Assembly: GCA_964585585.1 (NCBI GenBank)
Contig: CAZPEL010000036.1
Location: forward strand, 1-8,552
Length of the DNA stretch: 8,552 nt
Source: CAZNAQ01 sp964585585
Lineage (GTDB): Bacteria > Patescibacteriota > Patescibacteriia > Patescibacteriales > JAGXOH01
Direction: 5' to 3'
Part shown: in pieces, positions 1 to 7,052 of the stretch
Layout of the letters: every line of letters starts with the position of its first letter
Position numbering within the stretch: the stretch's first letter is position 1
Made by a program: the position numbers and the translations under genes
Notes under the pieces: model-generated
Seen by the model: only the letters and a program-made list of their open reading frames with translations
Told to the model about the DNA's origin: nothing
The model's database searches: none

Positions 1-2021
1 TCCTCTATCCGCCCGTCACTGCTCCGATCGGCTATATCATCATCCTCCAGTTTAGTGGTTTTGGGCTCGGAGGACCTGGTTATAGTGGCTTGAGTTTGGG
101 TATCAAAGGCCTCCACTGTAGCTCCGGGCGAAAGAACCAAGATCTTGTTCTCATCCTGCTGCTCGGGAGTTAAACTGATACTGAATTCGGCATCAGCCCG
201 ATACACGGCCAAGGGCAGTCTACCTACATCCCAAACCACCCGGTTTTCCCCTTCTTGATAATTGATGCTTCCCACTGAGGTTCTCTTTTTGCCGTCCCAT
301 TCCAAATAATCCGGCAATTTCAAACTGACCCGAGTATCTTTTAATTCATGGAGATTGTTTTTAATGGTCCAATAAACCTTAAAAGTAGTCTCTTCTCCCA
401 CTTGAGGCGGCAAAGGCCCGGTTCCCACCGGGATATTATTTTCGCTAAAATACCTAACTTCCTCACTTATCCTTAGATCGCTATTAATGGGGTTGGTTAT
501 GGTGTTGCTTCTATTATCCATAGTGGAAGAAGCGCTGGTGGCAACGACCGGGGAATCACTGCTACCGGTAACAAACTGGGCGTAGCTCACTATCTCATAA
601 TCCTTGTCCTTGTCCACTCCGGTAAAAGGGGAAACATTAATGGAGAAATCTATGGTCCCGCCTTCTCCGACTTCCAGTTTCTTTAATTGGGATATCTCCT
701 CCCCGGACCAGGTCAGGGTATTGCCTTGCTCAGACGGAGAAACATCGGTTTGCAGGCTTGTCCAGTCCAGAGAACTACTGTTCAAGACAGCCATGATCAT
801 AACATTTTCCATAGCCGCTTCACCCTTGTTGGTATAATCAATGGAATAATTGAGTTTTTCTCCAAAATTAACCGGCTGATCCTTCTGAGAACCGTTAATG
901 ATCAAATTCAGGTCCATATCGCTTTTTATCACCTCTAATTCTATTTCTTTTTCCAGAAAATCAAGCTTTTTCTCTCCTTCCTGTTTTTGGAAAATAAGAT
1001 TTATTTTTTCTTTTTCCTGCTCCTTTTTAGGGAATCTATAATCCATTTTTAGGGGTATGGCCTTATCCCCTATTCCGCTAAGCCGCCAAGTATTTTTCTC
1101 CGCTTGGCTTAAGTCCAAGGCGGAATCGCTGGAGGTGGACTCCAGCCCCATGTCCAAAACTTCCATATTCTTGTTTTCCGCCAATTTTATTATAAAGCTG
1201 TCCAGATAATTCTCTGACTGAGGGGTAATGTTTATCTTTAATTCCTCTTCTTCCCCAACCAAAACACTGGAGCTGGTATCAAAGGTAAAATCCAGACCCA
1301 ATCTCTCTATCTGGACATTCAAAGACGATTCTTTTTTGAATTCACTGGAAAAATTGCTGGGTACATAGCTCATTTCCGCCAAGAAAACCCCTGATTCTTT
1401 TTTCGTTCCTATCATTTTACCTTTGATCTTTATTTCTCCGTTTTGTCCTTGTGGTATCTTATCGATCACCCAAACATCTCTTTGGGCTTCTTGTCGGTCT
1501 CGAGCCGGATCGCTATCTAAAAAGAGGAAATTTTCCGGTAATTTAACCCTTATTCCCACATTATTAAGATCGGCGTTAGTGGGGTTCTTATATTTGATCC
1601 GACAAAAGAATTCCTCGTTGACCGCTATTTTGTCCTTGGCCTCTACGGTTATTTCCACATCAGAGGCCCCTCCGCCCGGATTCTGGATAAAATAAAAAAC
1701 TCCGGCGCCGGCCGCCATTATAAGCAAAACCAAAAACAAAATAGAGAAGAACCAAAAAATGATCCCTCCTTTTTTCTTTTTGTCTATCTTTTTAACATTG
1801 ACCATATTGCCTTGATCGTCTTTATAGATCTCGGACAAACTATTCTTTACGGTTTCTTCTTTTTCCGCCCGAGAGCGACGGAATAAGCTATCCTCGAATT
1901 TTTTAACTTCTTCCTTGCTCGGGAGCGGCCTTCTTATAAACTCGGAAACACTGGAATTGTCCTCATCTATAGTGATCTTTTCCTTGTTTTTATTTGATTG
2001 CTTATTTTTTTGGGATCTCAT
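1..2021 (-). CDS. Single-pass membrane protein with DUF11-like extracytoplasmic repeats (partial, 3' end outside window)
   Basis: An open frame of 673 codons starts at the ATG at 2019-2021 and leaves the window without a stop, so the C-terminus is missing. Residues 1-85 are hydrophilic and charged, ending in a Lys-rich stretch (residues 77-84). Residues 86-112 form one strong membrane segment (IIFWFFSILFLVLL core). The rest is beta-rich and extracytoplasmic if the positive-inside rule holds. At least three units resemble the DUF11/conserved-repeat pattern of a polar-strand start followed by a LP-x-x-L/F motif: about 133-168 (KLPENFLF), 387-420 (NFGEKLNYSIDYTNKG) and 541-575 (KLPDYLEW). The start lies 6 bp after the DUF4012 stop and has no SD, so translation may be coupled to that gene. 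It is the last visible gene of the operon. The role is probably surface display or envelope structure; no enzymatic motif is seen. The family call is from pattern only. Confidence 0.85.
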   Translation of the reverse strand, partial: MRSQKNKQSNKNKEKITIDEDNSSVSEFIRRPLPSKEEVKKFEDSLFRRSRAEKEETVKNSLSEIYKDDQGNMVNVKKIDKKKKGGIIFWFFSILFLVLLIMAAGAGVFYFIQNPGGGASDVEITVEAKDKIAVNEEFFCRIKYKNPTNADLNNVGIRVKLPENFLFLDSDPARDRQEAQRDVWVIDKIPQGQNGEIKIKGKMIGTKKESGVFLAEMSYVPSNFSSEFKKESSLNVQIERLGLDFTFDTSSSVLVGEEEELKINITPQSENYLDSFIIKLAENKNMEVLDMGLESTSSDSALDLSQAEKNTWRLSGIGDKAIPLKMDYRFPKKEQEKEKINLIFQKQEGEKKLDFLEKEIELEVIKSDMDLNLIINGSQKDQPVNFGEKLNYSIDYTNKGEAAMENVMIMAVLNSSSLDWTSLQTDVSPSEQGNTLTWSGEEISQLKKLEVGEGGTIDFSINVSPFTGVDKDKDYEIVSYAQFVTGSSDSPVVATSASSTMDNRSNTITNPINSDLRISEEVRYFSENNIPVGTGPLPPQVGEETTFKVYWTIKNNLHELKDTRVSLKLPDYLEWDGKKRTSVGSINYQEGENRVVWDVGRLPLAVYRADAEFSISLTPEQQDENKILVLSPGATVEAFDTQTQATITRSSEPKTTKLEDDDIADRSSDGRIE

Positions 2022-2027
2022 AAAAAT

Positions 2028-4595
2028 TTATTCCGTTTTTAAAACCGCGGCCCAATACTGATCAGAGTTCAATTTTCGGGACAAAAACCAACTATTTTCA
2101 TTAATGGAAGCTTCTTCCGGATAATGCCAGGCCAAACTGGATTCTTGAGGCCACACAACCACGGAGTTGATCTGACTAACATCAGATCCGGCCTGTCTTT
2201 GCAATAATAAAGAATAAGATAAATATTCCTCTTCCGACCGCTGGAAGAAACGCTGTAATTTTTGCTTCCAATTCCGGGGAGCTCTATCCTCTGATTTTAA
2301 TTTAAAAGGCAATCGGTATTTTAATTCAATGATCTCGGTCTTTCCCGGGGGTAAAATGGACCAATTGGCAAATACGGTTTTGCCTTGCTCCGGATAGATC
2401 CTGGTGCCGCTGGGCCGGTGATATTCAGTTTTCTCTTGCTGCTCCTTTATCAAAGGATTCTTGTCCCAATCCTTATCCGGCTCCTCGAAAAATTTTTCTC
2501 CCGGCCTTTCAAAACCGCGGGCCTGCAACAAGCGGCTGCCTTGGGGAACATACACTCTCATCCAATCCACATTCCTGGCCCGATAATACTGCTTATCAGA
2601 TTCGTTTCCGTGGTGGATCCGGGTTATTCTTAAAGTATCCACTACCGATCCGTCCTTCTTTATATCCACTTTATGGTCAATGGCCTGACTGATCTTTTTA
2701 TCACTCTTTTGGCCGGCGATATTGCTGTTAACCACCATTAAATAATCCCGGTCAGTGTCCTTGATCCTTCCACCCCAACCCTTGTTGATTACTTCTTGCT
2801 GTAATTCTGAGTCGGAAAAATAGAATTGCACATCCTTGGCGGCCAAGCTTTTTTGAACTCCACTGATCAAGCCCAATAATTTTTCCTTGTTAAGATCCCG
2901 GGACAATCTTCTTATTATTTTGTGGGTTAAATCTTGGATTATCTGCTTGGGCTTGTCACTTTCCTTTTCTTTTTCTATTTGAGCTCGGATAGAGGCCCAA
3001 AAATTATCCTTATTAATAATTATACCATATTTGTCCGTCATATCCAAAGGACCGGTAACTTCTAATATTCTACCCAAAACTTCCGGAGTTATGGCTATGC
3101 AACCGTCCACGGTCGGCCCGCCGCTCTTCTCATAAAATCTGATCAAATTCCGGGCCGAAGTGGGCCAATCCGGCCACCAATTGGCGTCCCGAAAATTCCA
3201 TTGGGCGGATACAAGCTGCAAGGGGCGGGGAGAAGCTATTAATTCGGTCATACCGCCATCCACATCATAACTCCCTCCACCGGGAACCTTAACATCCTCC
3301 AATCTTCCGTTCCGGAAACTTATCTCGGCAAAACTGCCTATAAAACCGCCGGTGGCCCGAAGTTCATTACTATTTTGAAAGACCACTAAGTACTTTTTGT
3401 CATAATCCTTAAGTCCCAAAAAAATCTTGCTTTTCTCGGCCAAGACCACAACCTCTTCCAATCCCTTTTCCAGACCCCGGATCTTGCTTCTCAGGTCTAA
3501 AAATTTGTCCTTGTACTCCCGGGGCAATATCTCCGGATCTATTTGAGATATGTTTTTCTTGATCTTTCGGGTATCTTTTAAAGATCTTTTTAGTTGCGAC
3601 CGGAATTCCTCTATTATCTCTAAGGCGTTATCCTGGTCGGATTCCCCTTTTTGGAACTTCAACAAAGTGTCAAAGGCGGAAGTAAAATGCTGGCCCAACT
3701 CGGAGGCGGCCCGCCCGGCTGCCAAAACCTGCTTGCTTACCGAAGCCAAGCGGATCTCTTCCTGGGGGACGAAACGACTCAATTCCAGTAAAAGCCCGTT
3801 TATTTCCTCGACTTTTTCCTGGGCTTGGGAAAAATTAACATCGGCTTGGGAAAAATTACGGTCCGCCTCCCGGGTGTCCATCTCGGTTAAAGCCCGGGCC
3901 GCGGTCTTGAAATTAAAAAAGGCCTTTTCCGAAGAACTGAGAACACTACCTTTTAACTCGGCCAAATCAAAGGAGGTATAATAATCCAAAACCTTAAAAG
4001 GTAAAATAAACAAAACCAAAAGAAAGAAAAAAGAAAACAATGATTTTAAAAAGAATTTATTGGAACTGTATAATCTGGACAAAAAAGCCCGCTCCTCCCC
4101 ATCATCAGGGAGGTCTTCATCCTTTTTCTTCCGGGACGATCTTTCCTTCTCTTTGCCTTTTTTTGGGGTCAATTTAAACCTCGACGCCGCTCGTAAGGGG
4201 TTGATCTTCCTGAGAAACAACAAGGCCTTGATAGTTTTTAAAAATAATCCGGGAATATACAAAAAAAGTTTAAAAAACAAACTAAAGCCGACCCTTAGTA
4301 GGCCGCAACCGGACCGAACAATACGAAAAACCTTGGAGATAAGCCCTTCCTTTTTCTCTTGGGGGAAATTCTTCATAAATTCCACCCCCTTGTCCTTACG
4401 GGAAGTAAATATCTTTAATCCCCCGACCGGCAACCTTAGAAGCACCTTCCAATTCCATCCTCCTTGCTCCGAAGAAGAACTTACTTTTTCCGAATTTTTG
4501 TTTTTTTTCAAGTCCACTATTAAATCATCTCCGGGGGTAGACCCCCAAGAAGCCCTGGCTTGAAAACCGTTCTTTTGTTTTTTGCTTTTAAACAT
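2028..4595 (-). CDS. DUF4012 domain-containing membrane protein
   Basis: This 855-residue protein has a long, Lys/Arg-rich N-terminal region (1-180). That region includes an amphipathic, hydrophobic stretch at about 85-130 that may sit on the membrane. A clear membrane segment follows at about 182-204 (FFLKSLFSFFFLLVLFILPF). Residues 218-390 are helical and coiled-coil-like, with a repeated NFSQA heptad at 247-258. The DUF4012 core follows, recognised by FQNSNELRATGGFIGSF (406-422), the Trp-rich RDANWWPDWPTSA (469-481), VDGCIAITPEVL (496-507) and, further on, DYLMVVNSNIAGQKSD. DUF4012 proteins are common in CPR bacteria and some Actinobacteria. Their biochemical role is not established, but they often sit beside glycosyltransferase genes. 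The ATG at 4593-4595 overlaps the upstream GT4 gene by 8 bp and has a GGAG SD (4606-4609) 10 nt before it. Residues after 205 are probably outside the cytoplasmic membrane. The family call is firm; the function is unknown. Confidence 0.93.
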   Translation of the reverse strand: MFKSKKQKNGFQARASWGSTPGDDLIVDLKKNKNSEKVSSSSEQGGWNWKVLLRLPVGGLKIFTSRKDKGVEFMKNFPQEKKEGLISKVFRIVRSGCGLLRVGFSLFFKLFLYIPGLFLKTIKALLFLRKINPLRAASRFKLTPKKGKEKERSSRKKKDEDLPDDGEERAFLSRLYSSNKFFLKSLFSFFFLLVLFILPFKVLDYYTSFDLAELKGSVLSSSEKAFFNFKTAARALTEMDTREADRNFSQADVNFSQAQEKVEEINGLLLELSRFVPQEEIRLASVSKQVLAAGRAASELGQHFTSAFDTLLKFQKGESDQDNALEIIEEFRSQLKRSLKDTRKIKKNISQIDPEILPREYKDKFLDLRSKIRGLEKGLEEVVVLAEKSKIFLGLKDYDKKYLVVFQNSNELRATGGFIGSFAEISFRNGRLEDVKVPGGGSYDVDGGMTELIASPRPLQLVSAQWNFRDANWWPDWPTSARNLIRFYEKSGGPTVDGCIAITPEVLGRILEVTGPLDMTDKYGIIINKDNFWASIRAQIEKEKESDKPKQIIQDLTHKIIRRLSRDLNKEKLLGLISGVQKSLAAKDVQFYFSDSELQQEVINKGWGGRIKDTDRDYLMVVNSNIAGQKSDKKISQAIDHKVDIKKDGSVVDTLRITRIHHGNESDKQYYRARNVDWMRVYVPQGSRLLQARGFERPGEKFFEEPDKDWDKNPLIKEQQEKTEYHRPSGTRIYPEQGKTVFANWSILPPGKTEIIELKYRLPFKLKSEDRAPRNWKQKLQRFFQRSEEEYLSYSLLLQRQAGSDVSQINSVVVWPQESSLAWHYPEEASINENSWFLSRKLNSDQYWAAVLKTE

Positions 4596-5751
4596 TTTTA
4601 TATATCTCCAAAGTTTGTTCAGCGCATCTTTGCCAACTGTATTGAGTCGCCTGTTTCTCGCCCTTGTCGGCCAATTCCTTTCTTAAAGCGGGGTCTTGGA
4701 CGACTCGCTTGATCTTGGCCACTATATCCTCTTTATCGGCCGGATCGAAATAAAGAGCCGCTTCTTCCAGTATTTCCGGCATACTGGAGCGGTTGGAACT
4801 CAATACCGGGCATCCTTTGGCCATGGCCTCCAATGGAGGCAGGCCGAAACCTTCGTAAAAAGAAGGGAATATATAGGCCATAGCCCTTTGGTATAATATC
4901 TCCAATTTCTCATCCGGGATATAGCCGGGAAAGATTATACGCGGGTCCGAATATTTCTTCTGGATGGTCTCTTTGAGTCTCTGGTAAAAATAATCCTCCT
5001 TGCCCACCAAAACCAAAATTATACCGTAATTATTCCGGCAAAAATCGGCAAAGGCCTCTACCAGGCCCTCCAAATTTTTATGGGGATAAGCATTGCCCAC
5101 ATACAGCAAAAAGTCACTATCTATATTATAACTCAAAAGAGTGTCAGTGTCATTTAATCCGGACACCGATGAAGAATTCCCGCCTTTAGCCAGATCAGCC
5201 ACTCCTTCATAAGTCACCCGGATCTTGTCCGGTTTTACCCGGAATTGTTTGGCTATATCCTTTTTGGTGAACTCGGATACGGCTATGATCCTTTTAGCCC
5301 TTTTGACCGCCGTCTTAATAACCACTTTATAAAAAAAATTTTTGATCTTATAAAGCCAGGGGCTTAAAGTGGAGGCCCGGATAGTAGGGAATTTGGTTAA
5401 AATAAGATCATGGATGGTAACCACGAATTTGACCGGAGTTAAAAGCGGCACATTAAAATGAGGAAAGTGCATTAAGTCCAATTTTTCTTTTTTGATATAA
5501 AATGGCAGCAATATCTGTTCCGCTAAACTATACCAGCGGATATTGGTTTTTACTTTCTTGATCCGGTCGCTTTTCGGTTGGAACTCGTCAAAATTCTCCC
5601 GAGTTAAAAAAACCACATATTGGTTCTCCGGATCCATTTCCACCACTCTGTCCACTATTTCCTGGGTATATCTGCCCAAGCCCTTGCCCAGCGGTCCGTA
5701 CATACGGGCGTCTATACCGATCCTTTTGAGGTCGTGTTTATTTTTTCCCAT
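4588..5751 (-). CDS. GT4-family glycosyltransferase (GT-B fold, mannosyltransferase MtfB-like)
   Basis: This 387-residue protein is a typical full-length family 4 retaining glycosyltransferase. The N-terminal acceptor domain opens with GIDARMYG (12-19) and the Gly-rich GKGLGRYTQEI loop (22-32). It continues with HFPHFNVPLL (95-104), VTIHDLI (111-117) and IAVSEFTKKDI (156-166). The C-terminal nucleotide-sugar domain has YVGNAYPHKNLEGL (217-230) and the diagnostic E-x7-E motif EGFGLPPLE (300-308), followed by SSMPEILEEAALYFDP. No membrane segment is evident, so it is probably cytoplasmic or peripheral and transfers a sugar from an NDP- or GDP-sugar to a glycan or lipid-linked acceptor. The actual sugar cannot be told from sequence. 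It lies 17 bp after the radical SAM gene and overlaps the DUF4012 gene by 8 bp. No SD is visible before its ATG. A Ser/Gly/Asp-rich insert at about 189-206 links the two domains. Confidence 0.93.
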   Translation of the reverse strand: MGKNKHDLKRIGIDARMYGPLGKGLGRYTQEIVDRVVEMDPENQYVVFLTRENFDEFQPKSDRIKKVKTNIRWYSLAEQILLPFYIKKEKLDLMHFPHFNVPLLTPVKFVVTIHDLILTKFPTIRASTLSPWLYKIKNFFYKVVIKTAVKRAKRIIAVSEFTKKDIAKQFRVKPDKIRVTYEGVADLAKGGNSSSVSGLNDTDTLLSYNIDSDFLLYVGNAYPHKNLEGLVEAFADFCRNNYGIILVLVGKEDYFYQRLKETIQKKYSDPRIIFPGYIPDEKLEILYQRAMAYIFPSFYEGFGLPPLEAMAKGCPVLSSNRSSMPEILEEAALYFDPADKEDIVAKIKRVVQDPALRKELADKGEKQATQYSWQRCAEQTLEIYKNV

Positions 5752-5768
5752 AAAATTCTGTTTTAAAT

Positions 5769-6668
5769 TTAAATATTACCGGCATAAACATTCTTCAGTC
5801 CGGCTTCCCTCCCTATTTGCTCCGCTTCCCGTATCTTTTTTACCGAAGTGCCGGGCAGATCTTTCAACTTCCAGGACATAAATCCGGAAAAAGCGCTGAT
5901 ATGCCAAGGCGTATCCTCGCCCAATTCCTCCTTTATGAACCGAGCTATATTTTTAAGCATATCCGGGTCATCGCTTAAAGTCGGTATTATTAAAGTGGTT
6001 ATTTCCAACCAAACATTGGCTCGGGCCAATTTCCGGCAGGTTTCCAGTACCGGCTCCAGCCCGCCACCACAATTTTTCTGATAAAAACCATCATCAAAGG
6101 ATTTAAGATCGATATTTGCGGCATCCAAGTAAGGAATTACCAGATCCAGGGTCTCGTCGGACATAAAACCGTTGGAGACCCAGGTATTCTTTATTCCCTT
6201 GTCCCGGGCCAATTTCATGGTATCCAGGGCATATTCCAGAAAAACCGTGGGCTCGTTATAGGTATAGGATATACTGGGACAATTGTTTTGTTCCGCCCCG
6301 GCCACTATTTTCTCCGGCAAAATGCCGTAGCCCCATTCCAGTTTTTCATATTCCTCCACTCGTCCCTTAAGGTTGAACATTTGGGAAATATCATAATTCT
6401 GGCAGTTGGCGCAACGAAAATTGCAACCCAAAGTCCCGAAGGAATAGGTATAACTTCCGGGCAGGAAATGATATAAGGGCTTCTTTTCTATGGGGTCCAT
6501 ATGAAGGGCCACAGCCCAGCCGTAAACCAGCGAATATAACTTTCCTTCCAGATTTTGGCGCACTCCGCAGATACCGGTTTGACCGGATTTGATCTTACAG
6601 AAATGGGAACAAGCGCGGCACTGCACCCACCCGGAATCAAGTTGTTTGTAATTCAAGGCCTCTCGCAT
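5769..6668 (-). CDS. amrS: AmmeMemoRadiSam-type radical SAM enzyme (pyruvate formate-lyase activase-like)
   Basis: This 299-residue protein carries the radical SAM 4Fe-4S motif C-x3-C-x2-C as GCNFRCANCQN (C82, C86, C89). An N-terminal Cys cluster precedes it: C17-x2-C20-x3-C24 and C34 in GICGVRQN, as in the AmrS family. Other family landmarks are MDPIEKKPLYHFLPG (57-71), the SAM-barrel segment YTYNEPTVFLEYALD, IDLKSFDDGFY, and PWHISAFSG in place of the usual HxSRFxP region. Family members cleave SAM to a 5'-deoxyadenosyl radical, but the substrate of AmrS is not known. The name comes from co-occurrence with MEMO and AMMECR1 proteins, and neither gene lies in this window. The protein ends at NVYAGNI, about 30-40 residues before the usual end as I remember the family, so a Cys-containing tail is missing. 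The ATG fits the family N-terminus. It is the first gene of the minus-strand operon. A general glycyl-radical activase is an alternative reading. Confidence 0.87.
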   Translation of the reverse strand: MREALNYKQLDSGWVQCRACSHFCKIKSGQTGICGVRQNLEGKLYSLVYGWAVALHMDPIEKKPLYHFLPGSYTYSFGTLGCNFRCANCQNYDISQMFNLKGRVEEYEKLEWGYGILPEKIVAGAEQNNCPSISYTYNEPTVFLEYALDTMKLARDKGIKNTWVSNGFMSDETLDLVIPYLDAANIDLKSFDDGFYQKNCGGGLEPVLETCRKLARANVWLEITTLIIPTLSDDPDMLKNIARFIKEELGEDTPWHISAFSGFMSWKLKDLPGTSVKKIREAEQIGREAGLKNVYAGNI

Positions 6669-6674
6669 ACTTTT

Positions 6675-6702
6675 ATTTTAACAAATACCCCTTTTTTATC
6701 AA
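6675..6702 (-). promoter_or_regulatory. Predicted promoter of the amrS-GT4-DUF4012 operon (probably leaderless)
   Basis: On the minus strand, TTGATA (6697-6702) and TAAAAT (6675-6680) are separated by 16 bp. Each is one base from the sigma-70 consensus. The -10 box ends only 6 nt before the ATG at 6668, so a start site at normal spacing would fall at or beside the A of the ATG. There is no SD. The -35 box touches the T-tract of the terminator of the upstream zinc-ribbon gene, so the two units are packed without spare DNA. Confidence 0.6.
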
Positions 6703-6734
6703 ATAAAAAAAGAGGGATGAATTGGCTTCATCCC
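6701..6734 (-). terminator. Rho-independent terminator of the zinc-ribbon gene
   Basis: A perfect 8-bp stem (GGGATGAA at 6714-6721 with TTCATCCC at 6727-6734) closes a 5-nt loop. On the minus strand it is followed directly by a T-rich run (TCTTTTTTTATTT, 6701-6713). There is no T-run on the plus strand, so it acts on minus-strand transcripts. It lies about 16 bp past the stop of the 49-residue gene and separates that gene from amrS. Confidence 0.85.
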
Positions 6735-6749
6735 CCGGAATGGAGATAT

Positions 6750-6899
6750 TTATTTTCCTCCTTCCCGATTGCAGTAAGGACAACTTTTATAGTCACCCCC
6801 CAAATACCCATGTTTGGGACAAATTGAGAAAGGAAATTTTACTTCCTCGTCTTCAACCATCTCCAGATCCTCAATCTCCTCAAAACTTTGTTTTTCCAT
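6750..6899 (-). CDS. 49-residue zinc-ribbon protein, resembles the NrdD C-terminal zinc ribbon
   Basis: This small gene starts at the ATG at 6897-6899 and ends with TAA at 6750-6752. Reality is supported by a strong SD (AAGGAGG, core 6904-6908, 4 nt from the ATG), a near-perfect promoter upstream and a hairpin terminator downstream. Residues 1-21 are very acidic (EEIEDLEMVEDEE). Residues 27-43 form a C-x2-H-x9-C-x2-C zinc-binding pattern (CPKHGYLGGD...SCPYC). The CPKHGYL-G-CPxC layout is, from memory, that of the zinc ribbon at the C-terminus of class III anaerobic ribonucleotide reductase (NrdD), where the ribbon is needed for glycyl-radical formation. The EVYSR-GY tail with the radical glycine is absent, so it cannot itself be a reductase. 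It could be a free-standing subunit, a decayed remnant or an unrelated zinc ribbon. The gene diverges from the HNHR-like gene and precedes amrS on the same strand. Confidence 0.8.
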   Translation of the reverse strand: MEKQSFEEIEDLEMVEDEEVKFPFSICPKHGYLGGDYKSCPYCNREGGK

Positions 6900-6936
6900 T
6901 TTTCCTCCTTTTTTTTATGGTTTTAACTTTCCTATA

Positions 6937-6965
6937 AAAATAACATAAATTATTTTCTATGTCAA
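6937..6965 (-). promoter_or_regulatory. Promoter of the zinc-ribbon gene
   Basis: On the minus strand, a perfect -35 TTGACA (6960-6965) and a -10 TATTTT (6937-6942) are 17 bp apart. The expected start is near 6930, giving a leader of about 30 nt that contains the GGAGG SD. The -35 box lies back to back with that of the divergent plus-strand promoter, with 9 bp between them. Confidence 0.8.
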
Positions 6966-6980
6966 TACTTTTAATTGACA
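6960..6980. repeat. Inverted repeat TGTCAAT-N7-ATTGACA joining two -35 boxes
   Basis: Arms of 7 bp (6960-6966 and 6974-6980) are perfect reverse complements around a 7-bp AT-rich spacer. Twelve of the fourteen arm bases are explained by two opposed TTGACA boxes, so a separate operator role is only a possibility. Confidence 0.75.
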
Positions 6981-7003
6981 ACAAAATATTATTATGTTAT
7001 TAT
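6975..7003 (+). promoter_or_regulatory. Promoter of the HNHR-like gene
   Basis: A perfect -35 TTGACA (6975-6980) and a -10 TATTAT (6998-7003, five of six consensus bases) are separated by 17 bp. The start site should be near 7010, giving a leader of about 43 nt with an AAGGAGGG SD. A 9-bp inverted repeat (ACAAAATAT at 6981-6989 and ATATTTTGT at 7012-7020) flanks the -10 box and could be an operator. Confidence 0.8.
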
Positions 7004-7052
7004 ATCAAAAGATATTTTGTTCTTTTTAAACATCAATTTAAAGGAGGGAGTT

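Noticed and set aside
3550..4563. Two plus-strand open frames of 143 and 167 codons (3550-3981 and 4060-4563)
   Set aside because: Both lie antisense inside the DUF4012 gene, whose domain motifs are clear. They are low-complexity reflections of its Lys/Leu-rich codons and have no SD.
6555..6937. Plus-strand open frames of 71 and 90 codons across the amrS start and the zinc-ribbon gene
   Set aside because: They run through a terminator hairpin, two promoters and the zinc-ribbon gene on the other strand, and have no start signals.
6975..7052. A longer form of the HNHR-like protein starting at TTG 6975
   Set aside because: That TTG is the first three bases of a perfect -35 box, and the extra residues do not resemble the family. 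The GTG at 7053 has an ideal SD.
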